From Episyrphus balteatus (Eukaryota > Arthropoda > Insecta > Diptera > Syrphidae): a stretch of DNA of 64,000 nt. Each line of letters opens with the position of its first letter. The first letter of the stretch is position 1. Of the stretch, positions 20,951 to 33,387 are shown one piece after another. The stretch covers positions 57,940,552 through 58,004,551 of the forward strand of contig NC_079137.1 of the NCBI RefSeq assembly GCF_945859705.1, given 5' to 3'. The notes beneath the pieces were generated by a model. That model did not search any database. It was given only the letters and a program-made list of their open reading frames with translations, and was not told the DNA's origin. The position numbers were made by a program, and so were the translations under genes.

Positions 20951-22817
20951 TAGATTGTAATATTTTAAATTTTCTTATTAAAAAAAAAAAAACAAAAAAA
21001 TATTATTATTTAATTTTTTTTTACAACTTTTTTGTTTAAAAATTAATAAAATAATAGCACCATGTTATAGCTTGTTACTTAAGCTAGAAACTGAGACTTA
21101 ATTTATATCTGTAAGTTTTGTAGAAAAAAAGTAATAATTTTTTAAAGTCAATCAAATTTTACAAAAAAAGCCAAAAAAAACACTTTTTTTCTTTTCTTTT
21201 ATCAATATATCGATTTTTTAATATGAAAAGCTTAGAAAAAAATTATACCATTAAAAAGCTTATAAAATTTCCTAAAGAATAAAGCCATATTAAAATTTTA
21301 AGAATGATCAAAAAGTATAAAAATAATTTATTGAAAACAATCATTTTCATCAAAAAAAGCAAAAAAAAACCTATAAATTTATCTTCACACGTCATTTATT
21401 CAATTTTTTTTAATGACAACCTATAAAAAATTTTATACCATATAAAAGCTTATTGTCTTAGCTTAAAATATATATATATATCAGGTCTATGAGATACCTA
21501 CAAAAAGAGCTAGAATTTTTTGAACTCAATCTATTTTCATCAAAAAAAGCAAAAAAAACATTTATTTTTTTCTTCTCATGCCATTAAATCAATTTTTTTC
21601 AATGGCAACCTATAAAAATTTTTATATCACGTTAAAGCTTATTGTTTCACCTTTCACATGACGGTTCAATCTTATTTCCAAGTTGCCTACAAGAAAAGTT
21701 AGAATTTTTTAAAGTCAACCATGTGGAATTTCCAGACTGAGATTACGGTACTTCCTACACTGGTGACTGTTCATGATCAACAGATCTCCACTGGTGTTTT
21801 GAGTGTTTTCGCAAGTTTCTTGATTTAACATTGTGTAGCTTGTAGTTAGTCTACCGTTATGTGTGATATACCAAATGAAAGGTAATTGTATCAGGATGCT
21901 CATAAAAGTTTAATAAAATTTCTATCTGCTCTAGATCAATAGTTATAACCTGTTGAATTCTCACACTTTAATTTACCGTTATCTCAAAATTGTGTTTACG
22001 AAATTGATTAAAATTTTGTACACATATAGTCCTAACAACAATCTATCAACCCTGTAAATTTCATATATTTATGAGTTAAACAAAAAAAGATAAAAATAAA
22101 AAACGGTTAAAAACGGGAAAAAATGACCAAAAAACTTGGCTCCAAAAAACTTCTTCATCTCGATTTTGATGGAAAATTTCATTGTAGAGTTCCAATTTTT
22201 TGCACATACACTCATACATACTCCACCTATACACCCTATAAGTTTCAGATTTTTTGAGCACTCGGAAATATTTCTAAAAATAAAAACCCACCCAATTTTA
22301 AGACGCAAAAAATAGGTGTTTTTCAAAACTCTCTATCTCAAAAACTACTCACTTTAAAAAAAAATCCCAACACACGTCTCGACTATTTTTCCACCACCTA
22401 TCCATTGGTGTGCTCAGATTTTCCCAGAAAAATTCCCCTCTCTCGTAATCACCCCTTTCTCAACTTGCCCCAAATTGATAAGCTTTTCAAAACCTAACGA
22501 TTTCTTACCGATTTAGATTTTTAAAAATTTTTTACCAAAAGTCCATTAACATAAAAAATGATTATCTATCTATTGCAAAAAAAATCAACTCTCTACGACA
22601 TCGCATTTAGATTTTAGATAATTTTTTCATTTTGCCATTTTGCCCCGTTTTACCCTATTAAATGTGCGATTTGGATAAAAACCTTTCTTAGTGCAAACCG
22701 CTTCACCAATACCTATCATATACCATTGAGTTTGGAGTTTTTTATTTTTTTCCCATATAGAGCCAGTGATTATGTGAATGGTGGAAAAAAAAAAATCAAC
22801 GCATTTATAATATAGTA
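20951..22817. repeat. Block B of delta1
   Basis: Homologue of B1 with the same order of A-tract repeats, conserved core (21711-21909) and terminal motif. Outside the core it differs at many sites from B1. It ends CGCATTTATAATATAGTA against CTAG at 22818. The upstream motif ATAGAGCCAGTGATTATGTGA is shared with the Ha right ends. Short - strand frames at 21715, 22069, 22076 and 22627 have no conserved counterpart in alpha-type B blocks. Confidence 0.8.
21711..21909. other. Conserved core of block B (delta1 copy)
   Basis: Matches 3463-3660 with a handful of differences, including CTTCCTACAC, GATCAACAG in place of GGCGCAACAG, and GTTTTGAG. It is the delta reference copy for the alpha/delta comparison. 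Confidence 0.6.
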
Positions 22818-23618
22818 CTAGCCGACCTGCCCGTTGCATAGCGCTTCGCTGCTATGGTTATGAGTGCAATCAAATAGTGTTTTATGTATATAGTGTTTTA
22901 TGTATATAGTTGAATGTTGATTAGATTGTTTGTATGTTTGTTTATTTGTTTGATTGTGTGTTTGATTGTTTGATTGTTTGTTTGATTGTTTGTTTGTTTG
23001 ATTTTTTGTTTGATTATTTGTTTGATTGTGTTTGATTGTATGTTTGATTGTTTAATTGTTTGTTTAGTTTGTTTGATTGATTGTTTGTTTGATTGTTTGT
23101 TTGGTTGTTTGTTGTTGGTTTGATTGTTGGTTTGATTGTTTGTTTGATTGCTTATTTGATTATTTGTTTGATTGATTGTTTGTTTGATTGTTTGTTTGAT
23201 TGTTTGTTTGATTGTTTGTTTGATTGTTTGTTTGATTGTTTGTTTGATTGTTTGTTTAATTGTTTGTTTGATTATTTGTTTGATTGTTTGTTTGATTGTT
23301 TGTTTGATTGTTTGATTGTTTGTTGGTAGTGTTATGTTGTTTGGTTGTATAATGATTTAATTGTTTGATTGTCTCTTGTTTTTTATTTGTCGATTGTTAA
23401 TTGTTGTTTATTGTTTGATCTTTATTGTTGGGTGTTTATTGTTAGGTGTTTGTTGTTTTGTTATTAAGTTGTTTGGTTGGTTATTGGGGTGTTTGGTTGT
23501 TTGTTGGTCCTTGTTTGTTGTTTGATGCTTGTTGCCTCTTTTTGTTGTTGTTGTACACATGAATACATTTAATCATTTAAAATACTACTCCTTGGACACG
23601 CTATTGGTATAAGGGTGG
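22818..23618 (-). mobile_element. Hb2: Helitron-like 3' region
   Basis: CTAG at 22818-22821, hairpin 22837-22856 as in Hb1, then the TTTGATTG minisatellite and the same tail. It carries the empty site for the CTCAAGTAGCAC transposon (TTAAAGTTTTAG). The minisatellite is expanded relative to Hb1. Confidence 0.5.
22925..23335. repeat. TTTGATTG minisatellite of Hb2
   Basis: More irregular at its left edge (TTTGATTGTG, TTTGATTTTT), then a clean 12-bp array to about 23330. The open frame at 23093-23329 is repeat translation. Confidence 0.9.
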
Positions 23619-24530
23619 GGTTAAAGTTTTAGTGGAGTTAACAGTAAAGAGGGTTTGAGTTTGGTTATATGGAAAGTTTATTATAACTTAAACAATATTA
23701 TGTGTTATGGTAATCAAGTATTAAGTTTTGAATATACAAAATTGTATTATAGGTACATCTCCTGTTTTAATTATTTCTCATGCTTTCTATAATTAAAATA
23801 ACAAAATTATCATAAGTACTCAAAAGGATTAAAAAAGCAATATAATTTTTAAAAGATTTATTAAAAAAAAATTGCGTTTTTTACAAAAAAAAAAATTAAA
23901 TTATTTAATAAAAGGAAAGAAAATATTTGCTAAATTCACTTGAAAATATTCATATTTTCATATAAAATTGCAATTTCTAATACATATTCTTTTTTGTTAA
24001 AAATTCATCTAGGGTTAAGTGCGTTGCACTTTGTTGCATGAAAAAAAGTAATATTGGCAACACTTGTAACATAAAATAAGTGCCTTCTGGTATGTATGTC
24101 AGTAGTATTGTTAGCATTTCCTTTTCTATAATAGATAGTAAATATTCAAAAGTATTTTCTGTGAAAGATGTATAGTCGTAAAGACAACATTAAAAAAAAT
24201 ATTAAAATCAGATAGGATACCTATGACTGGTGCATTGGGCGAAATTGAAAGCTTTGGTAGCTAAAAAAAGTGAACAAATAAGGTATCCGTTAAAGTTGCC
24301 AAAAATATAAATGACGGGCGGAAGAACTAAAAATATTATTCTACGTGTGTTATTATTATTGCAAATAGATTGCCAACAAAAGAAACAATTTTGTTACCAA
24401 CAAAATTTGATAGGGCAGTCTTACCCTCATGTGGGGGCAAGAAAGTTTTTTGTTTGATTTTTTTCAAAACGTATTATCTTCTTTTCAGTGTTTTTTATTA
24501 ATTTTGAGAGTTTCTAAAAAAAAAAAAAAA
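23619..24530. repeat. delta-specific segment, copy 2
   Basis: Close copy of 15681-16611 with scattered substitutions. The uninterrupted GGGGTTAAAGTTTTAG junction at its left edge is the pre-insertion state of Hb1. Nothing coding is seen. Confidence 0.75.
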
Positions 24531-25149
24531 ACTTACTTAACGACTTTTAATATGCCCCTTTACTTTAATTAGAAGAAGTTTTTTATTGGTTTTAGCACAG
24601 TCAAACACTGAAAGGGCAGGCGGCCTTGCCCCACTTCCCCTAATAAGCTTTCATTAATCGGATTTATAATGATCAAAAATTAATTTCCGAATTTATAGTT
24701 AATTGTTTTTTAAGATTCATCCAGAGCTTAAAAATTAATTCATTTTCTGACTAAAGGCCTTGAATTTTGCTTTGAATTACGCATAAGTATAATACAATTA
24801 TTTTTCATGAAGCTTGTAATTGACGCACATTTGATTTATCAAGTTTGCGGAAAAAATGCAATCATAACAGTTAAAAGTGTAATATTTAGTCGGTTTTTGG
24901 AATTTAATACTTTCTTGCTTTAGTTTTTCAAAATTTTCAAGGTTTTTATCTATTTTTTTAATTTTATAGGTACATCATATTGCATTTCTATTGATATACA
25001 AATCCAGCAATTATTAAGGAAACTGTGAGCAATAATGTGCTGGTGTTTTACAATATTTCAACTTTTTCATAGATTTACCTATAAAATTTTATATTTTATG
25101 ATATTTGAAAAATTAATTTGAAGCTCGTAGACATTTCATTAATTTTTAT
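24531..25149. repeat. MITE remnant and diverged 540-unit, delta2
   Basis: Only the right end of the 127 bp MITE survives (CGACTTTTAATATGCCCC, 24540-24558). The left part is deleted together with its flank, so this is not an empty site. The rest matches 16739-17330, except a one-base change in the TTAAAAGTGTAATATTTAG region. Confidence 0.7.
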
Positions 25150-26080
25150 AAGTGGAGTAACTAAAGCAAATTAATAGGGCCGAACAGATTTGATTTTTTT
25201 TAAAACGTCGGCAATCAAAAATACTTTTAAGTCTACAGTTTATAAATTGCCGATGTTGCCGTACTGTTTTTTTTTTTTTTAATTAATTTTTTTTAACAAA
25301 AACATTTTTTTTTGCTTAAATTTCAAAAAATAAATGATACCAAAAGATTCTCTAGGTAATTTAAGGAAAAAAAAGTATGTGGTAGTAAAAGACAATCTTC
25401 AACTTTCTCACAAACTGGCTTCAAACGCAAACAAAATATTTTGAACACAACGGCAGCACCTACAATATTTGCATACACGTTTTTAAAAAGCCAGAATTTC
25501 ATTTCCATCTGTAAAAATTTAAATTCACTATAATCAAGAGTTTTTGAAAGATTGGTCCTCAATTGGAAAAAAAGTTACTACTAATTTTAAATGGCTTTTT
25601 TTCAAACTTTTTCGTAGTAAAATTCAAATTTATTTTGAAAAAGTGTTTGGCCATTATTATAATCAGATGAATTATGGAGAGGAAAAGCTAATTTTTATTA
25701 CAGTTTTGAAAACAGAAAAAATTAAAAATTACTTCAATTTCATTGGATTTTTTGATAAAAACTGATTTTTTGCATTGAAATAATTGATTTTTTCAAAGAC
25801 TTTGGCAAATAAGAATTTTAAACTTTTGCTATTTAACTTTCAACAATAAGAGCTATTGAATGAAGTAAAAATAGCTTTATACATATTTAAATGTTGAACT
25901 TAAAAAAAAATAAGTTAATTTTTTTTTAACTTCAATTGAATTCGAAAATGAAATACTTTTTAATTTTTTTCATAAACTGTAATACAAATTGATATTTCCT
26001 TTTTTAATTTCAAATCTTTATAAATGTGGCCAAAAAATTTGAAAAATAATTGCAATTTATATTACGAAAATGTTTTAAAC
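25150..26080. mobile_element. Foldback element F1b (3' truncated)
   Basis: Same truncated structure and insertion point as F1a, so inherited by duplication. A 7-bp deletion joins TTAATAGGG directly to CCGAACAG. Frames at 25323-25562 (-) and 25544-25765 (+) differ in length from the F1a counterparts, which argues against coding. Confidence 0.75.
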
Positions 26081-26119
26081 CTAATACCTTAGATTTTTCT
26101 TAGAATTACGCATAAGTAT
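26081..26119. repeat. 540-unit fragment left of F2b
   Basis: CTAATACCTTAGATTTTTCT to AAGTAT. TAT (26117-26119) is the left target duplication. Confidence 0.7.
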
Positions 26120-27604
26120 TAGTAGAGTAACTAAAGCAAATTATTAGGGAACCCGGCCGAACAGCTCTGATTTTGACGATTTTTTTTTTCAAACGTAGGT
26201 AATTAAAAATACTTTAAAGTCTATAGATTAAAAATTGCCGGTGTTGCCGTATTATTTTTTAAAATTAAAATTAAATTTTTTTTTAACAAAACCATTTTTT
26301 TTGCTTAAATTTCATAAAACAAATGATAGCAAAAGATTCTCTAGGTAATTTAAGGAAAATATATAAAAGGCAGTAAGGGACAATCTTCCATCGTTCAAGC
26401 GATAAATGCAATTTTCTAACATTCTGACCTCAATCACAAAAAAAATATTTTGAAAACAACGGCAACACCTACAATATTTTAAGATAAATTTTTAAAAAGC
26501 CAGAAGCTCATTCTTATCTCCACTAAATTTGATCAAGACTCAAACTCAAAATTAAAAAAAAAAATGTTATTAGAAAAATTTAAAATGACTTTTTTCCAAA
26601 CTTTTTCTAATAAAACATGAATTTATTTAAAAAAAATTTTTGGCCATAAATATTATCAGTTGAATTTCGAAGCAAAAAAGGTAAAATATATCACACTTTT
26701 GAAAAAAAAATGAAAAATTACTTCAATTTCAATGGTTTTTTTTTTTATTAGGTAAAACTGAATTTTTGCATTGAAATAATTAATTTTCTCAGAGACCGTG
26801 GTAAATAGGAACTTTAAATTTTTGCTATTTAACTTTCAACAGTAAGGGTTATTAAATGAATAAAAAATAATTTTATGTTTAGATGTTGAACTTAAAAAAA
26901 AAAAAATAAGTTACATTTTTTTTCAAAACTTTTATTAAAAAAAGTTCTTCGAAAATAAAATACTTTTTAATTTTTTTCATAAACCGTAATACATATTGAC
27001 ATTTCCTTTTATAATTTAAAATCATAATAAATGCGTTCAAAAAAAATTGAAAATAAATGCATTTTATATTACGACCAAGTTTAAAAAACGACATGTTAAA
27101 ATTTTTTCAATAATTTTTTTGTTTCAAAAATCTGAGTTCAATTACCATTCTTTCAAAAGCCGTTCATTCAATTAACTTAATTTTAATTTTACATATATTA
27201 CTAAGCTTCTAGCTTTTAAAAAATGTATATTTGAATATTGTAGGTGTTGCCGTTGTGTTCAAATATTTTTTTTTGTGTTTGAAGTCAATTAATAAGAAAA
27301 TTGCATCTATTGCTTGAACTATGTCCCTCACTCCCATATATTTTTTTTCCTTGAATTTCCTAGACAATCTTTTGGCATCAGTTAATTTATGAAATTTAAG
27401 AAAAATTTTTGAAAAAAATTTGTTTTTGTTCACAAAAATCTTCAATTTAATTTAAAAAATCAAAACGGCAACACCGGCAATTTTTAATCTATAGACTTTA
27501 AAGTATTTCTAATTACCGACGTTTGAAAAAAATATCATCAAAATCTAAGCTGTTCGGCCGGGTTCCCTAATATTGCCAATTTTTGAGCTTTAGTTACTCC
27601 ACTA
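26120..27604. mobile_element. Foldback element F2b, complete copy (1485 bp)
   Basis: TAGTAGAGTAACTAAAGC to GCTTTAGTTACTCCACTA, bracketed by TAT at 26117-26119 and 27605-27607. The inverted arms run for about 380-400 bp each, from GGGAACCCGGCCGAACAG to beyond GGCAACACCTACAATATT, pairing with AATATTGTAGGTGTTGCCG near 27233-27251. The central about 700 bp is unique and AT-rich, with no transposase. It is a long-TIR MITE or foldback element of uncertain superfamily. Confidence 0.8.
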
Positions 27605-28025
27605 TATAATTCAATAATTATTTTTCATGAAGCTTTTATTTGACGTAGAATAATGTTTGATATGTCAACTAAAGTGCTTATTGTTTTAAAAAATTAATTA
27701 AATTTATCAAGTTTGCGGAAAAAATATAATCATAACAGTTAAGTGCAATATTTAGTCTGTTTTTGGAATTTAAGACTTTCTCGCTTGAGTTTTTTTAAGA
27801 ATATTCAAGGTTTATATTTTTTTTTTTAAATTTTATATATCATATTGCCGTTCTATTAAAAATCCAGAAATTATTAATGAAACTGTGAGGAATGATGTGT
27901 TTTCCATAGATTTGATATTTCAAAAATTATTTTTAAACTCGTAAACATTGTAAAGAAATAATTTTTATTATAATATATTAATGAATATTTTGAGTACTAT
28001 TTTTAATGATAATACAAATAATAAT
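27605..28025. repeat. Diverged 540-unit, delta2
   Basis: Copy of 19303-19722 with AATAATTATTT expanded at the left edge. It ends at the outer MITE. Confidence 0.75.
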
Positions 28026-28687
28026 GTGCTTCTTAAAAATCAATTTTCGAAATTTTAATATGACACCCTTTCATTTTGTTCTTCCTGCCTTAAATATAAA
28101 TTGGGTAAAATTTGGTCCAGTTTAAACACGTTCTAGAGGTCGCTACCAAAATTCAAAGTTTTAAAAAATACACCAAATTTTGTTTTTTTTTTCTCAGAAA
28201 ATTTTAAAATTTGTAATCAGAATTAAGTACTTTATAAATCTTTAACTGTTTTGAAAGAAATTTTGATAAAAATACAGCGGAATAAAAATGAAGTTTAATT
28301 TTGAATATTTTTGAATTTGACATTTTTTTTTTTGTGTTAATCTGTAGAATAACTAACTGAGTGATCTTTCTTAATTGAAAAATTCAATGATTTTATCTGA
28401 TCGTTTATGAGCCTTATATCTTTATTCGACAGACAGTTAACTGACTGTTTATTAGAAGATTGAAAAATCGGGTCTTAAGCGTACTTTTTATTGTAACAAA
28501 AAAAAATTTTTGTTGAAATTGATCTTCTTTTTTTACTTAAATCTTTAGTGAATGGTAGCGACCCCTAAATTTTAATATTAAAATCGGAAAAAATACCATA
28601 TACTATGCTTATATAGTAGAAAATTATGCAGGGGTGTCCCATTAAAAAATCGAAAAAAAGATTTTTTCGACCATATAAGAAGCACCC
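28026..28687. mobile_element. Outer MITE with GTGCTTCTT / AAGAAGCACCC ends, delta2
   Basis: Orthologous to 19723-20384, same insertion site. The left flank here reads AATAATAAT, closer to a TAA-type duplication than in delta1. Confidence 0.6.
28134..28567. mobile_element. Inner MITE with GGGGTCGCTACCA ends, delta2
   Basis: The left end has one change (TAGAGGTCGCTACCA). The right end TGGTAGCGACCCCTA is intact. The nesting is identical to delta1. Confidence 0.6.
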
Positions 28688-29253
28688 TAATGTATATGTA
28701 GGTGGTCAAAAAAAGAGAGAGAAAATATTAGTATAAAACACTGGAAAACATTGTATTTTACGAATAAAACATTCAAAAATTATGGTAATTTTCAGTATTA
28801 TTATTTGATCAAAATGTATGTATGTGAGCTTTAAATATCATTATTTATTAGAGACCCCATTTATTGTGATTTAAAAACAAATACCGAAGTAATAAGAGGA
28901 TTTCTGAAATCAACATCAGAGTTTTTAGAATATGAAATTTTTCCAACCAAATGCCTTGAATTTTGCTTAGAATTGTGTATAAGCACATTTCAATTATTTT
29001 TCAAGACGCTTATAATTGACGTACAATAATGTTTGATATGTCAAATTAAGCATACGTGTGTGTAAAAAAATAATAAATTAGATTTATAATTAACGCATAA
29101 GAAGAGTAATCAAAGCGGTTTATTGCTTTATTTTTTTAAGAATTTTGAAAGATTTTATTTTTTTAATTTTATATGTGATATTGCCTTTCCATTGATACCT
29201 CAATCAGATAAATCAAGCAAGTATCAAAGAAACTGTGACAAATCATGTGTAGG
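28688..29253. repeat. Diverged 540-unit, delta2
   Basis: Copy of 20385-20950. Small differences include GTATGTATGTGAGC in place of ACATACAGTGAGC. Confidence 0.8.
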
Positions 29254-31070
29254 TAGATTGTAATATTTTAAATTTTCTTATTTCTTGAAAAAAAATTAAT
29301 AAAATAATAGCACCATGTTATAGCTTGTTACTTAAGCTAGAAATTGAGACTTAATTTATATCTGTAAGTTTTGTAGAAAAAAAGTAATAATTTTTTAAAG
29401 TCAATCAAATTTTACAAAAAAGCCAAAAAAAAAACACTTTTTTTCTTTTCTTTTATCAATATATCGATTTTTTAATATGAAAAGCTCAGAAAAAAATTAT
29501 ACCATTAAAAAGCTTATAAAATTTCCTAAAGAATAAAGCCATATTAAAATTTTAAGAATGATCAAAAAGTATAAAAATAATTTATTGAAAACAATCATTT
29601 TCATCAAAAAAGCAAAAAAAAACCTATAAATTTATCTTCACACGTCGTTTATCCAATTTTTTTTAATGACAACCTATAAAAAATTTTATACCATCTAAAA
29701 GCTTATTGTCTTAGCTTAAAATAAATATATATATCAGGTCTATGAGACATCTACAAAAAGAGCTAGAATTTTTTGAACTCAATGTATTTTCATCAAAAAA
29801 AGCAAAAAAAACATTTATTTTTTTCTTCTCATTCTATTAAATCAATTTTTTTCAATGGCAACCTATAAAAATTTTTATATCACGTTAAAGCTTATTGTTT
29901 CACCTTTCACATGACGGTTCAATCTTATTTCCAAGTTGCCTACAAGAAAAGTTAGAATTTTTTAAAGTCAACCATGTGGAATTTCCAGACTGAGATTACG
30001 GTACTTCCTACACTGGTGACTGTTCATGATCAACAGATCTCCACTGGTGTTTTGAGTGTTTTCGCAAGTTTCTTGATTTAACATTGTGTAGCTTGTAGTT
30101 AGTCTACCGTTATGTGGGATATACCAAATGAAAGGTAATTGTATCAGGATGCTCATAAAAGTTTAACAAAATTTCTATCTGCTCTAGATCAATAGTTATA
30201 ACCTGTTGAATTCTCACACTTTAATTTACCGTTATCTCAAAATTGTGTTTACGAAATTGATTGAAATTTTGTACACATATAGTCCTAACAACAATCTATC
30301 AACCCTGTAAATTTCATATATTTATGAGTTAAACAAAAAAAGATACAAATAAAAAACGGTTAAAAACGGGAAAAAATGACCAAAAAACTTGGTCCAAAAA
30401 AACTTCTTCGTTCCGATTTAGATGGAAAATTTCATTTTAGAGTTCCAATTTTTTGCACATACACTCATACATACTCCACCTATACACCCTATAAGTTTCA
30501 GATTTTTTGAGCACTCGGAAATATTTCTAAAAATAAAAACCCACCCAATTTTAAGACGCAAAAAATAGGTGTTTTTCAAAACTCTCTATCTCAAAAACTA
30601 CTCACTTTAAAAAAAAATCCCAACACACGTCTCGACTATTTTTCTACCACCTATCCATTGGTGTACTCAGATTTTCCCAGAAAAATTCCCCTCTCTCGTA
30701 ATCACCCCTTTCTCAACTTGCCCCAATTTGATAAGCTTTTCAAAACCTAACGATTTCTTACCGATTTAGATTTTTAAAAATTTTTTACCAAAAGTCCATT
30801 GACATAAAAAATGATTATCTATCTATTGCAAAAAAAATCAACTCTCTACGACATCGCATTTAGATTTTAGATAATTTTTTCATTTTGCCATTTTGCCCCG
30901 TTTTACCCTATTAAATGTGCGATTTGAGTAAAAACCTTTCTTAGTGCAAACCGCTTCACCAATACCTATCATATACCATTGAGTTTGAGAATTTTTATTT
31001 TTTTCCCATATAGAGCCAGTGATTATGTGAATGGTGGAAAAAAAAAAATCAACGCATTTATAATATAGTA
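29254..31070. repeat. Block B of delta2
   Basis: Close copy of the delta1 block B, with the conserved core at 29964-30162 and the terminal ACGCATTTATAATATAGTA at 31051-31070. It is followed by Ha2, whereas the delta1 copy is followed by Hb2, another switch of H type at CTAG. Confidence 0.8.
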
Positions 31071-31129
31071 CTAGCCATCATACCCGTGAATGAATATCGC
31101 TTCGCTGATATTCGTAAACACTAAATATG

Positions 31130-31291
31130 TAAACAATTACAAATGAATATAAATTATGTATAAGAATATTATATAATAAAAATATATATATATAAGTATA
31201 TATATATAATAAATAAATATATATATATGTATAAATATAAATATATATGTATAAGTATATATATATATATATATATATATAAATATATATG

Positions 31292-31369
<78 letters not shown>

Positions 31370-31680
31370 TATATGTATAAGTATATATATATATATAAAT
31401 ATATATGTATAAGTATATATATATATAAATATATATGTATAAGTATATATATATATATATAAATATATATGTATAAGTATATATATATGTATATAAATAA
31501 ATATATGTATAAATATATATATATATATATAAATATATATGTATATGTATATATATATATAAATATATATGTATAAGTATATATATAAATATATATATAA
31601 GAATATATGTATAAAAATATATGTATAAGAAAATAATATTGTATATTTATATATATTATACTTATATATAATAATTATAT
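31130..31680. repeat. TA minisatellite of Ha2
   Basis: Shorter than in Ha1. Pure alternating AT at about 31296-31365. The open frame at 31227-31412 is Ile-Tyr repeat translation. Confidence 0.9.
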
Positions 31681-31688
31681 ATTAATAT

Positions 31689-31726
31689 AGCAAGGGGGCA
31701 TGCTGCCCCCCTGCACCCCCCTGCTT
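31689..31726. repeat. GC-rich hairpin 1 of Ha2
   Basis: Five-G type identical to hairpin 1 of Ha1. Confidence 0.8.
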
Positions 31727-31865
31727 GGATTATTAAAAAAGTATTAAGAATGTTTTGTTTTTTTGTTTTTTCTTTTTGATAAAATTATAATTTTTAGGAA
31801 TTTGAATTTTATCGATTTAATTTATTTATCAAAAAGTATTAAAAATTTAATTTTATTTATTAATT

Positions 31866-32030
31866 GTATTGATTGTTTGTTTGTTTGTTTCATTGTTTGT
31901 TTGATTATTAGTTTGATTGTTTATTTGATTGTTTGTTTGTTTGATTGTTTATTTCATTGTTTAATTTGATTGTTTAATTTGATTGTTTGTTTGATTGTTT
32001 ATTTGATTGTTTGTTTATTTGATTGTTTTT
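31866..32030. repeat. TTTGATTG minisatellite, Ha2 subrepeat 1
   Basis: Lacks one TTTGTTTGATTG module present in Ha1 and Ha3 near its start. Confidence 0.85.
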
Positions 32031-32266
32031 TTTTTTGTTTTTTATTGACTCATGATTTAATTGTTTGATTGTTTCTTGTTTTTTGTTTGTCGATTGTCAA
32101 TTGTTATTTATTGTCTGATTTTCATTATTTCATGTTTATTGTTAAGTGTTTGTTGTTTGTTATATATAAGTATATATATAAATATATGTATAAGAATATT
32201 AGTATAAAAAATAATATTATAAATTTATATATTATACTTATATATATAATAATTATATATTAATAT

Positions 32267-32304
32267 AGCAGGGGGGCATGCTGCCCCCCCGCACCCCCCT
32301 GCTT
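32267..32304. repeat. GC-rich hairpin 2 of Ha2
   Basis: Six-G type with a perfect 10-bp outer stem. Confidence 0.8.
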
Positions 32305-32435
32305 GGATTATTTAAAAAGTATTAAGAATGTTTGTTTGTTTTTTTTTTTTATTAATTTTAATTTTTATGAATTTCAATTTTATCGATTTAATTTATTTAT
32401 CGAAAAGTATTAAAAATTTAATTTAATTTATTAAT

Positions 32436-32672
32436 TGTATTGATTGTTTGTTTGTTTGATTAATTGTTTGACTGTTTGTTTGTTACATTGTTTGTTTGAT
32501 TATTAGTTTGATTGTTTGTTTGATTGATTATTTGATTGTTTGTTTGTTTGATTGTTTATTTGATTGTTTATTTGATAGTTTGTTTGATTGTTTGTTTGAT
32601 TGTTTGTTTGATTGTTTGTTTGTTTGTCTATTTGATTGTTTATTTGATTGTTTGTTTAATTGTTTTTTATTG
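32436..32672. repeat. TTTGATTG minisatellite, Ha2 subrepeat 2
   Basis: Has GACTGTTTG near its start (also in Ha3) and one extra TTTGATTG module relative to Ha3. Confidence 0.85.
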
Positions 32673-32898
32673 TGTCATGATTTAATTGTTTGATTGTTTC
32701 ATGTTTTTTGTTTGTTTTTGTCGATTGTTAATTGTTATTTATTGTCTGATTTTCATTATTTCATGTTTATTGTTAAGTGTTTGTTGTTTGTTATATATAA
32801 GTATATATATAAATATATGTATAAGAATATTAATATAAGAAAATAATATTATATATTTATATATTATACTTATATAAATAATAATTATATATTAATAT

Positions 32899-32946
32899 AG
32901 CAAGGGCGCATGCTGCCCCCCTGCACCCCCCTGCACCCCCCTGCTT
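32899..32946. repeat. GC-rich hairpin 3 of Ha2, extra C block
   Basis: The broken-G (AAGGGCGC) type with an additional CCCCCCTGCA block, giving three C runs for one G run. This variant occurs only in Ha2 and Ha3. Confidence 0.8.
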
Positions 32947-33073
32947 GGATTATTAAAAAAGTATATATATATATAAGTATATATATAAATATATGTATAA
33001 GAATATTAGTATAAAAAATAATATTATAAATTTATATATTATACTTATATATAAAATAATTATATATTAATAT

Positions 33074-33111
33074 AGCAGGGGGGCATGCTGCCCCCCCGCA
33101 CCCCCCCGCTT
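33074..33111. repeat. GC-rich hairpin 4 of Ha2
   Basis: Six-G type, only 175 bp after hairpin 3. The far C run is extended (CCCCCCCGCT), which places a mismatch in the outer stem. Confidence 0.8.
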
Positions 33112-33387
33112 GGATTATTAAAAAAGTATTAAGAATGTTTGTTTGTTTTTTTTTTTTGATAAATTTTAATTTTTATGAATTTCAATTTTATCGATTTAAT
33201 TTATTTATCGAAAAGTATTAAAAATTTAATTTAATTTATTAATTGTATTTAAAAAATTATTGCAAATATGTTTCTAAATACAAATCCGTTAATATTATAA
33301 TGAACTTTAATGATTTATAGAGCAAATAGAGCCAGTGATTATGTGATTTGTCAGTTTCGGAAAAATCAACGCATTTATAATATAGTA

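Larger units (their letters stand above)
31071..33387 (-). mobile_element. Ha2: Helitron/Helentron-like element
   Basis: CTAG at 31071, hairpin 31092-31113 (arms GAATATC/GATATTC). The right terminus TATAATATAGTA ends at 33387 before TTACCTTTC. After the third GC hairpin there is a shortened 175 bp subrepeat without TTTGATTG DNA, shared only with Ha3. Confidence 0.55.

Noticed and set aside
21715..21903. 62-codon - strand frame over the conserved B core in delta1 and delta2
   Set aside because: Alpha-type cores carry an indel (GGCGCAAC against GATCAAC) that breaks the frame. Nucleotide conservation here is not frame-preserving.
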